Assembly (NCBI GenBank): GCA_020746105.1
Contig: CM036618.1
Span: forward strand, 9,122,501-9,186,500
DNA length: 64,000 nucleotides
Reading direction: 5' to 3'
DNA from: Trogon surrucura
Lineage: Eukaryota; Chordata; Aves; Trogoniformes; Trogonidae
The translations under genes and the position numbers were made by a program. Positions 11,874-24,100 of this stretch are shown piece by piece. The stretch's first letter is position 1. Each line of letters starts with the position of its first letter. The notes under the pieces are model-generated. The model did not search any database. It saw nothing but the letters and a program-made list of their open reading frames with translations, and had not been told where the DNA came from.

Positions 11874-12135
11874 ACAGAATTACAGAATAGTTTGACTTGG
11901 AAGGGACCTTCAAAATCACCTAGTTCCAAACCACCTGCCATGGGCAGGGACATCTTCCACTAGTCCAGGTTGCTCTAACCTGGCCTTGAACACTTACAGG
12001 GAGGGGACATCCACGACTGCTCCGGGTAACCTGTTCCAGTGTCGCACCAGCCTCACAGAAAACAATTTCTTCCTAATACCTCATCTAAATCTTCCCTCTG
12101 TCATTTTAAAACCATTACTCCTTGCTGTGTCACTA
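11874..12135 (-). mobile_element. CR1 LINE (older), 3' portion, split by a younger CR1
   Basis: The plus strand starts ACAGAATTACAGAATAG and passes the blocks GGAAGGGACCTTCAAAATC, CTGCCATGGGCAGGGACAT and CTTGAACACTTACAGGGA. This is the reverse complement of a CR1 3' end. It reads through to CCTTGCTGTGTCACTA and stops abruptly where a plus-strand CR1 begins. The continuation of the same element is found beyond that insertion, at about 12559-12790. Confidence 0.85.
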
Positions 12136-12558
12136 AGGGAGTGGAACATCTCCCTGATGAGGAAAGGCTGAAGGAGCTGGGTCTCTTTAGCTTGGAGAAG
12201 AGGAGGCTGAGGGGTGACCTCATTCATGTTTATAAATATGTCAAGGGGGAGTGTCAGGAGGACAGAGCCAGGCTCTTCTTAGTGATCTCCAGTGACAGGA
12301 CAAGGGGCAATGGATACAAGTGGAACATAGGAGGTTCCAGAAGAACATTAGGAAAAATTTTTTCCCTGTGAGGGTGACAGAGCCCTGGCACAGGCTGCCC
12401 AGGGAAGTGGTGGAGTCTCCTTCTCTGGAGACATTCAAAACCTGCCTGGACGCGTTCCTGTGTGACCTACTGTAGGTGATCCTGCTCCGGCAGGGGGGGC
12501 TGGACTAGATGATCTCTAGAGGTCCCTTCCAACCCCAAACATTCTGTGATTCTGTGAT
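12136..12558 (+). mobile_element. CR1 LINE (younger), inserted into an older CR1
   Basis: A 5'-truncated CR1 covering the end of ORF2 and the 3' UTR. It runs from GTGGAACATCTCCCTGATGA through GAGAAGAGGAGGCTGAGGGG and GGAGACATTCAAAACCTGCC to a tail of GATTCTGTGATTCTGTGAT. It is closer to the remembered consensus than its host element. The subfamily wording (CTACTGTAGGTGATCCTGCT) matches the copy at 57957-58748. It is oriented opposite to the element it interrupts. Confidence 0.9.
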
Positions 12559-12790
12559 AAAAGAATCCCTCCCCTTCTTTCCTGTAGCCCTCTTTAAGTA
12601 CTGGAAGGCTGCTATAAGGTCTCCCCAGAGCCTCCTCTTCTGCAGACTGAACAGCCCCAACTCTCTCAGCCTGTCATCACAGGGGAGGTGCTCCAGCCCC
12701 CGACCATCTTCATGGTCCTCCTCTGGACCTGCCCAAGCAGATCCATGTCCTTCTTGTGCTGTGGGTCCCAGAGCTGAACACAGAACTGAT
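12559..12790 (-). mobile_element. CR1 LINE (older), 5' continuation of the split copy
   Basis: This resumes the interrupted minus-strand CR1. After AAAGAATCCCTCCCC the plus strand reads CTTTAAGTACTGGAAGGCTG, CTTCTGCAGACTGAACAGCC, CTCTCTCAGCCTGTC and GGAGGTGCTCCAGCCCC, the usual reverse-complement order for CR1. Similarity fades after about 12790. Joined with 11874-12135 it forms a collinear CR1 of about 500 bp, which shows that the 12136-12558 copy is an insertion and not a neighbour. Confidence 0.8.
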
Positions 12791-15700
12791 GGTGATGGAG
12801 CCATGCCCATGGTTGATGGATGGACAAGACACATGGGTGCCTCACTGCTGCATGACTCACGAATCCTGACAACCTGCTGACTTGCTGCATTTCTGTTGTC
12901 TTTGCAAAAAGGCTTTGCAATTTAGCACAAAATAAATTAACGCTGTTGGAGGTTCAGCTGCCTACACTTTAGTGTCTACCGCTAATTTAAGTGCCTGAGG
13001 TAACTCAGACATCTGCACCAGTCTGATTGCTACAACACAAGTCCCACAGGAGACCTACACCCTCCTGAAGCTGGTGAGGTACTCCACTGCATCTGTAGTA
13101 TCTGTAGTAACTACTTTTCGAAGAAATTGAGTCTTATCCTTTCTATCTGAGGCTCAAATGCAAAAACCTCAACAGACTGCCTGCTGAATACACACTATGC
13201 TAACACAGACCTTCACAGACATATATGATGATACAGCCCACAGTGGAGATTAGCTATATTTACAGGTTGGATACTCGTCATAGTTGTACACAGCTTCCTT
13301 TGGAATTATTCATGGGGTTATTCCTCTGTTCGCACTTATTTAAAGATATTTGTTTTGCAACACACTTTTCCACCCGTTCAGGCATATTTCCATTTATTAA
13401 TGCAGCTGTGTCATCAGTTCTTCAGTGTCACCACTCTAAATACTTCGCAAGTCCTGCTGCTTGGGAAAATATATGGCTGGCTTCTGCACAACTAGTGCAG
13501 AAAGAGGTCAGTTTACTTCCCTTACTACTTTGTCCACCTCAGTCCTGCACCAAACTTCTTGTGGAGCCCTTGGTCTCAGTATGAGAAACCACAGGAAATT
13601 GCATGGGATAGTATTACCAGTATAAACTGCTAAAGGTTGTCATTTACCGTTGCATTTAGACAGGGAGTTCCAGAGGTTAGATACTAAAATCTGGATCCAG
13701 AATAAGAGAAAACCAGATTTAGGCACTTAAATAAACAGTATTCTCAGCACGCACCCATCTCAGTCACATAAAAGGCATTTAGAGTGGGATGCAATGAATT
13801 GTAGACTTCTGCAGCGCATAGATTTCTCTGCATCTCAGCAAGAGATGCTTCCTTTGAGCTTCCCTCAATGCCTGTCTACACTGTGTGTTTGCTTCAGTTA
13901 TTTTCAGCTGTAGGAAAAATCTTTCAGTGAGCAATAGACTGTGGCCATTTGCTTATTAAATATTGTCCATGTCCCTAAACCATTTTAGCTTCCAGAGACA
14001 GAAGCACTGCTAAAATGTCTGTATTATGTGATTCTGTTACAAGTTAGGGTGTGTTTCTTTCCCTGTTGCACCCGACTTTTATTACCTGACAGTCTGCTGT
14101 ACATGTGTTGCTTTGCTAATCTAGGTGTTCATCTCCTTCTAGAGTAGGACTGCCAGTTGCCTCTGTTGATCGAAGTATTAAGAATTTTAAGAATGCAATA
14201 AAAAACAGTCAGGACTTAACTTTTACATTGTTCTTTAAAATGGAAACAAAAAGTCAACAGGAAATTATAGTCCAGCTAATTTCTTCCAGACAAAAACTAA
14301 ATAACTGATACTGATTAATCAATTCATATTGGGGAAATGGTAGGAGTGGAAGGATAGAGGGCTGAATAATGCAGCTGGATTTCTAAGGTAACTTCTAAAT
14401 GCCACATTTTAGGACTTTTTAAAAAGACTTAAAGAGTTATTTCCCGCACCTAGATATATGGACCAAGAAATGGATCTTCTTAACATCCCATTAAAAACAA
14501 CCTCAAAAAAACCTTCTAGATCAACTAAATCCAAGAAAGATCCAAATGGAAAAAAATGTAAGAAATGGGTCAAAAAGGTCAAAGCTCACAGCTTTCCACC
14601 CCAAACAAGCAGAATTTAAAAGCCAAAACCATTCTTAACCTGTGGTTTCACAGCAACTGCATCGTTAATCCTTGTCCATTCTCACCTTCTGGTCCCCAGG
14701 GGCACACGCTTGCCTGCCCAGCACCACGACTGCTGCCCTGCAGTGATGGGCACCCACGTAACTGTCGGCAGGGCTGTGCTGGGAACCGCAGACCTGCCTT
14801 ATGAAAATATTCCGATGTTTGTTTCCACTCTCCTTTAGGCACTATTGATACTGCTGCAGACTTTGACACTTGAAAGCAGAGCTTCAACATCTCACTGCCG
14901 AAAATGTGCAGGACTGGGAATTGGAGAAGTCTATTTCTATGGTTTCATCTTATATAAGGGGAGCAGGATTTTTGGATGATTTTTACTCTCCTCTATACTC
15001 TCCTGGGTGCAAGAAGAACCCAGAACTCTGTGTCAGGCATTTGGACTTTATGTACCATGAACCATACATACACACTGTCTCCCAAAAGCCAGCAAATCCA
15101 GTAGAAAACTCCCCAAAAGCAAAAAACTCATTAAGTATCTGCAATTCAAGAGAAAGCTGAGTGAGTCTCAAATCCTCCTGCACTTTATTCTGGGTTGTCT
15201 TGCTCTGCTGCTCCACTGTGGGATGGGGAGGCAAGAGGCAGGTTTGTGTGTCCGTGCCCTTAGAATACTGAATATTATTTGGAAATGTTGAAGTGTTATA
15301 AAATAGTCCTGGAGACTTAGGAAGTGCGAGCCTGAATCTCCTCAAGCTGAGGAGGCAACTGAAACAGGTCTTCTATTTCATAGGTTAGTGGTCTGATACT
15401 GTGGTTATTTTATAAAATTAAAGGAATTTTTCATATCGTTTCAGACATGTGACTATCTGGGGCTTGCCTGGTGCACTAAGAACTTCTCTGCCTCCTAAAA
15501 GAGCAGCCTGGCTTATATCTACAGGGAAATGCTTCTCTCCAGAGCCCAGCAACTTGTGATGCCAGCTCTCTTACAAACACTTGTTATTCAGATCGAGATA
15601 AACCCACCTCCCAGGCCTGAAGGTTCCCTGACGCATGCCGCTGTAATTGGATTTTTCACCTCCAAAGGACACATGCATCCTGGATTTGCAAACTTCAGAC

Positions 15701-18119
15701 AGACTGACTTTTAATAACAGACTTACTTGAGAGTCAGTGGCACACGAATATTCTTGCAAGATCAGAAGAGGTGTTATTTGCAAAGTTAGAATCGTCTTTA
15801 AAAACACACAACTAGCCCAATAAAAGTAAACGTGTAATTACAGCAAGATCCATTCTTAACTATAACATTATGAAGTTATGATCTGTATCAGTCTGAGGGA
15901 CTGAGAAACAATTCAGCCTTCAATACTCTTACCTTCATTTCACTGTCCATGGGATCTGAACTCTAAAATTGCCCTGTAGCTCTGAAGCCTTACTCCAGGA
16001 CTGCACGACTAGAGACTACTTTTTTTCCTTCTCTTGTTTTAGTGAAAAATATTTTTGCTTGTTTTTCTTTTCTGTGAGTCTTTTTGTGTTTTTCTTTATT
16101 TGTTTTGGTTGTTTTGGTTTTTTTTTTTTTTTGCTTTTTTAAACAGCAGAATTGCACCTGCTGGGCTTTCATTCCTTTTGTCAAATGCAGGCCATAGCCT
16201 TTCCTTCTTGAGACCTCAGCTTTTTGATTTTCCTCTGCAATATGAGCAGAGCATCCACTGCCAGGCCTTGGAAGGAAAAAGCTTCTCCAGAGAGTGCACA
16301 CCTGACCTCGGAGCAGAGATGATGAACCTGCTACTTGGAATACTCTATCCAAAAACCCTCGTTCCCCACGGTTTTTGACAGTTTTAAGATCTCCTGGTGC
16401 TACACTGTTTTTAAAAAGAGAAAGCTGCTGCTGACCTTTTGTCTCGTATTCAGATTTCCTTAAATCCTCTTTTTTTTTTTTTTTGCAAGGCATACACTGA
16501 GAAATGCCACTCGGTGGATTTACTTAAAGGAATACTTGGTTTCCATGTCCCAGATAGGTTTAGCTGTAAGCCATGGACAGTTATGGCACGCACAGATACA
16601 CAGCTGAAGATGCTGGGCATGCTCTGAACCGTCAAAAAGTAAGGCACCTACGGAGCTTGTAGGTAGGCACGGTCAGACAGCAGAAATTTTTAGGTATACA
16701 GCTTTGGATTTTGGTGTTTGAATTTGACTTCCTTGTCTCCCCGCTCGGGAGCACCCTACTTTATGGCTGAATCGAAGTGACACGGCTCCAATTGATTCAT
16801 GGAAGACAGCTCTGCTTTCAGTTTTAAAAAACAAACATTTTCTAACCATGGTTGTTACAGGGAGTAATGTGAAATGCAACCTGATCATTCTCCAAAGCCT
16901 CAGAGGTCATAAAGGAAGCCAAACCAACTCCAAATTTATGATGTTGTAAAAATCTTACGATTTTGGGGACTGCGTCATGACATCTGAACATCTGGAGATG
17001 GCAACACTAGAAGTTACTAATGCTAACAGGATGAAAAATGTGATAAAATAGACAAGTAACGTGTACCACAACAGGGCAGATGCTCGAGTGTTTTATAACC
17101 ATATAAACGTTTCATTGTTATGACACCAAATGAGATTTGTCATGCCTTTAAAGTCCGTATTTCTAACACTGTCACCATACACCTACCTAGAAGGCTCTCA
17201 GACGTTTGGGCCTGAGAAATGTGAGATCAAATATAGAGAGGTAATGAGGCAAAACTCAAAAGATGAGTCCAAACATCTTAAGAGCTTCGACCCACACTAC
17301 CCTGGATGGACTCTTATGCCCTGTTCGCCAGGAGCTCAGCAGCATCATTGAATGCCCTTCACTGCAGCCTTCAGTGATGTGACAGTGAGTAACATCTGTC
17401 ACACAGTTTGTTTTCACATCCCTCTCCTTCTGTGCCCAAGTCTTACAGAGAGACCTACAAGGGTTTACATATTGCTAGACACAAGGAAAGGTCTCCCGGG
17501 TGCCCCACTCTTGAATGATTCTAAAATACTCAGTGCAATCTGATTAATTGCTGCGTTATGTTAACAACTGAGTGTAATCCTAGTTACTATGTCATCGCTG
17601 TTTAGACAAAATGAGCGATATGATTAAAGGGAATATTTAAGAGCTAAAAAGGCAGGGAAAAAAAACCTGGGCAGAGAGCAGTATTATAAATACAAAAATG
17701 GCGGAACAAAAGCAAGAAAACAAATGTGGACATTTAGCAACACAATCCAGCTGAGGACCTGACATTTGTGGTAGGCTTGACAAAAAATGTGGTGAAGTCA
17801 TAAGTAGGATTAACACAGCAAGCATCTTTCTCTAACCAGAGTTTTAGATCCCAAACAGTGCTGTAGCTAAAGGAGTTTAATTTTCCTTCATTTTCTCCAC
17901 AAAGACTTTCACGGCACATCATCCAATAATTCTGCATTAGAAGAACTGTGCTCTGATGCATGCACCGATGTCTCTGGAAAGAAGAGTAAGAGGCTTAAAA
18001 TCAAGAGTCTTCATGGAAAAAAAAAATCAAAACGAAACTTATTTTCTTTAATAATCACCACCCAGAGCTGGAAGAACTCATAGGATCATTTGGGATGACT
18101 CGATTTTCAGATCTACTTT
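12791..18119. other. Repeat-poor stretch, no gene recognised
   Basis: About 5.3 kb without an identifiable LINE, SINE or LTR. Short open frames are present (for example 119 codons at 13225-13584, plus, and a Lys-rich 167-codon minus frame at 15990-16493), but none has recognisable domains. The Lys-rich frame comes from a T-rich low-complexity tract. Intronic or intergenic DNA is the simplest reading. Confidence 0.45.
16019..16142. repeat. T-rich low-complexity tract
   Basis: A tract of about 120 bp dominated by T, with GTTTT-like units and a run of about 15 Ts near its end. On the minus strand it yields the Lys-rich spurious frame around it. It ends in TTTTTTAAACAG, which resembles a splice acceptor, but no convincing exon follows. 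Confidence 0.7.
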
Positions 18120-18530
18120 ATTTTCACATCTAACTGCTCCTTCCAGCCACTCAGTATTCTTTGCGAGATTTACATGTTCTCCACTTCAGCTATTTTCCCA
18201 TGTGTCAGCACCTAAGCAATCATCTTCCAACCTTCTTTCAGCAAACTGAATAGATTTTATGGCTTGTTCTCCAGGCCTGGATAACTTTTACGGTCCTCCT
18301 TAAGACTTGCTTTAGTATTTTTCCATCTTCAATCACGGACATGAGAACTGGGCAGAGCATTTAAGCATCAGTCTTACTAACAGAATAGACTTTAATCAAA
18401 GTACAATTTCTACTTTTCCTTGTTATTTCTCCTTTTATACAAGGAAGGTCTTTGCTGTCTCTCTTAATTACACCATTACACTGACAGCTAATTTTGAGGT
18501 GATTATCTAGGAAACTCTGATGCCCTTTCC
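18120..18530 (-). mobile_element. Probable ancient CR1/L3 LINE relic
   Basis: The plus strand keeps a worn version of the reverse-complement CR1 order: CTTTCAGCAAACTGAATAGA, then GTTCTCCAGGCC, a block near ACGGTCCTCC, GAGAACTGGGCAGAGCAT and TTACTAACAGAATAGACTTT. Each phrase is recognisable only loosely, so this is either a very old CR1/L3 copy or partly coincidence. The borders are approximate. Confidence 0.4.
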
Positions 18531-20941
18531 CGAGGGCTTTAAGAGTGGTTTAAGCCTAGTGGTTTAAGCTATGAAGCCTCAGATATTGCTGGCTTCAAAA
18601 GTCCATCTCATGGGGCAGCAGAACAGAAGATGTATCCAAGATTTGATTGCAGCAGTTGAACAGAGCAGCTTTATGCAGAAAGGTGGGTTTCTATCCATAA
18701 ATCCAACCAACAGCATGGGCAACCAAGCTGCAGTTACATATCCTCATCCTGCAGTCCTTGCTATAAATGCAAAGGGGCAGACAGGTGAGACAATCATGTT
18801 TAAAAATGGTGCTGTTATGTCTTTCACAGTTTGCTTCTAGAATCTCTTCCCAAAAACTCTGAAGTCTGGAATCACATTTTTTGCAAACAGAATTATCCTA
18901 TAGGCATGTCACAGCGTCTTGGTTTCTTGCCATCTTATTTTGTGTTTTCCTGGGGTATGGAGTATTCCAGATCACCTTTCTCTATTTTGCCCAACTCCCT
19001 TCAGTCAGCTGTGATTCTTTGCTAGCAATGGTGATACAGAATCATAGAATAACATCCTATGATTTGATAACATTTGGTAGAATTTAAATCAATTTACCTT
19101 CATATTGCTTAGTACAATTTGTTCTTGCACCGCTGCAGGAATTTTAAAACGCTGGGCCCTTGCCCTGGCTGTTTAGGGCTCAAGTGTGGTTATAGCCTTG
19201 GAGTACCTCATCATCTTTAATGTGCTTATCCTCAAAAATACCTCCTTGATGTGGGTATTCTCCCCTCTTCTACAGTTACTGGAACAAAACACGGAAGTTC
19301 AAATCCACTGCTGTCCACGTATAAATGCTACTGAAATCAGGAGAAAAGAAGTACTCAAACATCTGGATGACTTGCCGAAGACCTCTGTGAAGAATACGGT
19401 CAAGAGCTAAACCCAGACTCCTCAGATCTCCCACTAGGTCCCTCACCACTCCACTACAGACCATTCAGGGTCCTCCACTACCAGGTAACACAAACAGAAA
19501 TTCATTATCAGAGATTAAACATCCACAACAGGGACGGTGCCTCCTGCAAGTGTTATTCACTCACAGCGTGGTGGGCCAGCAGAGTACAGACACTCTGAAA
19601 AGGAAGCACAAGCTGTGGTTTGTTGCAGATGAGATTCCCCACTTTGTGCCTCAGAGCCAAACCAAGGGTCTTGATTATTTTTTTCCTTGCTCAGTTTGAA
19701 GAGTGCCCCATCTCCTCGACAGTTTTAAAACATTGTTCTTTGTATTCATTTTCCAGCTCCCCATGGCCTCCACAGATACTCCATCATATTCCTTTATGGT
19801 CTTCCCACATAACTGAAGATGAGCAATTCGATCAGAGACAGTAAACTGCTTTATTTGTGTGGATTTACCTCAAAATCTTGAGGTTGAGTGCTGTCTCTGC
19901 CGAGGAAATAATTTTCAGTAATAGCAAACTCCAGTGTGATAATATCACCGACAATCCAGAAGAAAATTTTCTGACACTTTTCTGTTCACGAGAAAGAGCA
20001 AATACCTTGTTTATGCCTAAGCTATGTGTAATGGGCCAAGCACTTTCTACTAGTGTCACAAATGAGAGAAATTTGCATTAATGAAAAACAGCAAAAGAAA
20101 AATGGGAAATAAATGTATGCAGCGAAACACTGGGCAAAGTTCCTGCCACTTGAACGATTCAGTATAAGCAAGATGTGACTTTTTTTCCCTCAGCAGGTGG
20201 ATAATAGTAATAATACTTACAATATCAATAACCATTTGCAGAACATGTATGCTTTTCACATTTAAATCTTTAAGTACTTATACAGTTTTTGCTGACACAG
20301 ATGGAGAAGTGTGAAGATGGGCTTTATGTCAATACCAGACATCCAAAAGTGATCTACAAGGTCCCTCTGTAGCCAATGAGAACAGAAAAGCACACCAAAG
20401 ACCTTCAGCCCACCGATTTTAGGATGAGAAAAATCACATTTTGAAGAGTGCTGTTTCTTTCTGCTGAATGAAAAGGGAGGCTACAAGCTAGCTTCAAATA
20501 GATGCCTAACACTTGGCTGGATAAAGACATACAAGGTGAATCAAAGCTTCTTCAGAAGCTGTCACGTGAAACAGTATTAGGCTCCAGGTTTCCCTGAACT
20601 TTACCTCATGCCTCATCTGCTAGATTTAGACTGTTTCCAGGCATGCAATGGGGAGCTTCCAGGCACTGTTGGAGGTAAAAGTAAACGGAAAGGCATGAAA
20701 GCGGACAAGATTAAAAAAAAAAATAAAAATCATTATATATGACAAAAAAGCACCTTCCAAGAGAAGGAAAGAAACAAAAGCTGAGCTGGTTCATGTACGC
20801 TTCACCTATTTCATTTTTAGTGCTTAAGTAATAAAACAAAACAAAGATCAATGAAACAATTTGAGATTTTCTGTTTTCATACAAGAAATTTCATTAAAAA
20901 GAAACAGCTTTTTCTATTATCTTTTTTTTTTATTTCATTAG

Positions 20942-21173
20942 GAAGAGTGCAAATACAGTTGAAAGACTTGATGAGTCGGGAGAAAACCAGCAGAGAGAAG
21001 AAACGTTTTGTCAGGATCAGGAGAGAGGACGCAGATGTGCAGAATGGCCCAATGAGCAGCAGAAAGATTGCTGTCTCCAGGAAGATCGCTTTTTCAAGGG
21101 AAATGTTGCCAAATCTGTTCTTTCATTCCTACCACGAGACACAGTTCATGAGCTCAGCCTTTCCGATGACTGA
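20942..21173 (+). other. Splice-acceptor-led open frame (speculative terminal exon)
   Basis: A strong polypyrimidine tract ending TTTATTTCATTAG is followed from 20943 by 76 codons without a stop, then TGA at 21171-21173. The frame has no starting ATG and would need splicing from upstream. The predicted peptide is rich in Glu, Gln, Arg and Asp, which looks more protein-like than most frames here. I recognise no domain. An AATAAA lies about 530 bp downstream, near 21711. The purine-rich composition could keep the frame open by chance. Confidence 0.15.
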
Positions 21174-24100
21174 CGTAGCCTCTTGGCCAGGCCTTCAGGG
21201 CTTGGTCTTGATGACACTGTCAACTTCTCGGTTTGGTCAAGCACTGACAAGCTCAACTTGAGCAGCAGCGAACCGCACGGAGCGCTGCTTCTTTGCCACT
21301 GGCCTGACATCATTATATTTCCCCATATAAGAACAAACCAAAGACTTGCTGCGAATCTGTAATTTTACAGACACTTTCCTCAAAGCATCTCCATTTTTAG
21401 ACAAGTCTGTTCCAAAGCTAGGCTCCAGAAGTCTGTAAAAGTACCTCGATATATAGATAGATTAATATCTAAAATTATGTGGCGACGGGCTCGCCCTACA
21501 TCAAGCAGAAGCTTGCTTCTTCCTCAAGTCAATTCCTCAAAATACTCATGCTGCGCAAACTCACTTCTCACGCTCTTTCAAAAGACCTTCTAGGATGGAA
21601 ACACCCCAAAATGGTCCAGCAAGAACTGGACCTCTGCCTAGGAAGGAATTTCAAAGGTGTCCATGTTCAATTAGCTCGTAAAAGTTATTCAAGGGATCCA
21701 ACAGAGATAGAATAAAACAAAGTGAAGTATATTAGTCCTGTATCAGTAGGAGGTGGAAGTGAAAAAAAAATTGGGAGTCCTCAAGGGCAGTCACTAGTAG
21801 TTTTCCTGAATCCCACTGCTAAAATATTGTGTTACAAATGCCACTGATTATTCATTTTCTTCCTCTGAAACCCCATCACTGTAATATTAAATAAGATTGA
21901 GGGAATTTCATTTTGTATCCAGTATACACTAAGCAGACGGCGACCCACTATTGTCTGCTCTAGACCATTAACTTTATTAAAAAATGCAACAGAGCTGATT
22001 TCTGAAAAAGCAATTTATCAGTCTGCAATACAAATATGGTAGCAGCTGAAAGTTATTTTCTTTGAATTTAGGTGTTCCTTGGTCAGGATGTGCCGTCATA
22101 CTCTCTAAGCTTGTCAAGACCGATAAAAGCACAGGTCATAAGTGTATGATAGGTGTAATTGCCTTACTCTTCCTTATCTCCCCTTTAACTAAAATGTGTA
22201 AGCTTGTATTGCATTTCTTTACAGAAAAAAAAAGATAATTATTACTGTCACTGTCACATTCGTTTTTGGTCTTGATAACAAATGAATTAAACCTGGCATC
22301 TGACCAAAGATCCTTCGGTTTACTCTGTCAACGCTAATTCATGATACAATACATTTTGCACTGATTGATGTAGGGAAGGAAGGATGGATACGTACTGTAT
22401 GAAGTTTGGAATTTGTTTCACGTGGAAGATTTTGATCCCTACTTACACTCTATGTTCCAATAAAGTAAGCATGTTTCCAGAGGGAGGGGGAAAGAATTCA
22501 GATGACAAGAATCCCTAGACATTAACAGACATCTTATCATCAAGCCCTGAAACAGTTGACAGAATTTGCCATTACACTGTATGAACTCTTTACGCTCAAA
22601 GTGCAACAAGCAGGTTTTGAATTTGCAAAAGCAGACAGATTTCAAGAGCAGCTTGAACTGTTTTATGACTTACTGTGGTTACAACAGCCAAAATAGACTG
22701 AAGACAGAAATAATCACACCTCATGCTTGAGAGTACATACTCATTTGAGAAAGAAGTCTCCCTTTGCTCAGTTTGCTGCAACTCTATTGAAAACACTGTG
22801 AGTTTTTCCTCCAAAAAATGCAGGTTCACATACAAACTACTTAGTGTATCAATATTCTGTCCAGTATATGACCATCCCTAGTTTACTGAACAATTACATC
22901 AAAGCTTTCGGCAGTGGCAAACTTTGTGGGCAGCTGTAAACTTCATTGACAATATACAACCAAATAAAGGTTTGCCTAAGAACTCCAATTCATAGCTCGA
23001 TGCCAAATTAGCATAAGTGAAATATGAGTATTTGATATAATAAAACATGAGCTGCAAACGCCTAGCCCATCCCAGGACAAATGTGAAACCAGAAGGTATT
23101 TTAATGAAAAACTGGAAGCAAATATCACAATCTAATGTTTAAAAGCTGTAAGAGTTAATTTTAGTTTGAAAGGAAATCATTTTTCAAAGTTCTGTACTCT
23201 GTTTAAAAACAGATTGAGCAAGTTTATTAAATTAGCAGACCACTGCATTTATGAAATCCATAAGTCAGATCAATGGTGCACAGTCAGCTCTAGAAAGTAA
23301 TTGCTGGCTTCTCTCAAAATGGACAATCCAAAAACTTCCAAGGACTAGTTTTTCCCTCCATTATTTATAACAAGCAAAACATGGTGCAATAGATTCTAAT
23401 TCATAATGCCTTTTTAATGGTTTTATAGTACAACATTTGGACTCATTTCTAATCTCTATGGATGACAGGTTGCCATTATTGAATTTCCATTAATATGAAT
23501 TATGGGTACAATATATTTTACCCAATATTTTCTGCTCCAGGACTAACATGATTCTCTAATAAAAAATCACATGGTCAGCAATTTTTTTCCAGCAATAGAA
23601 AGCCACTGGAGATGGGATAAAGACGGGATAAAGAAAGCCATTGGAGATTAGCCTTGCTACACCACCACGCATCTGACCTTGACCTCACATCCATCTGACT
23701 CTACAGAGTCACCCACCATAATTTACATGCACATTTATGGTGGTTAAAATGCCAGAATTTAGCTAAATGTTTAAATACAGCTTCCAAGTGGCAAGTCAGG
23801 GCTTGCTCAGTGGGCCTTCCCTCCTCTGGCCAGCTAGAAATTACTTGGTCATTTGGGCCGGTTAATGCAAGATGAACGAACATGAGCGGAGTCCTGTCCC
23901 TCTTGTGCACGCCTCCAGATACTGATTTGTGTCTGAAGAACTCTCCCTAAAGAAAACAGCTCTTAAGGACAGGCAGACTCAAGCACATTTCGCCTCCTCT
24001 TGTCTTGCTCTCCAGCAGCAACCTGTCATGGATATTTCTCCATAGGGAAGCCTCAACCCACATATAATAATTAAAACATACTAAATAGCAGGCATGAAAA

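Noticed and set aside
15990-16493. Lys-rich 167-codon minus-strand frame
   Set aside because: Much of it is the complement of a T-rich low-complexity tract, which yields Lys codons and few stops.
19033-19050. CR1-tail-like ACAGAATCATAGAATA
   Set aside because: No further CR1 sequence follows, so one short phrase is not enough.
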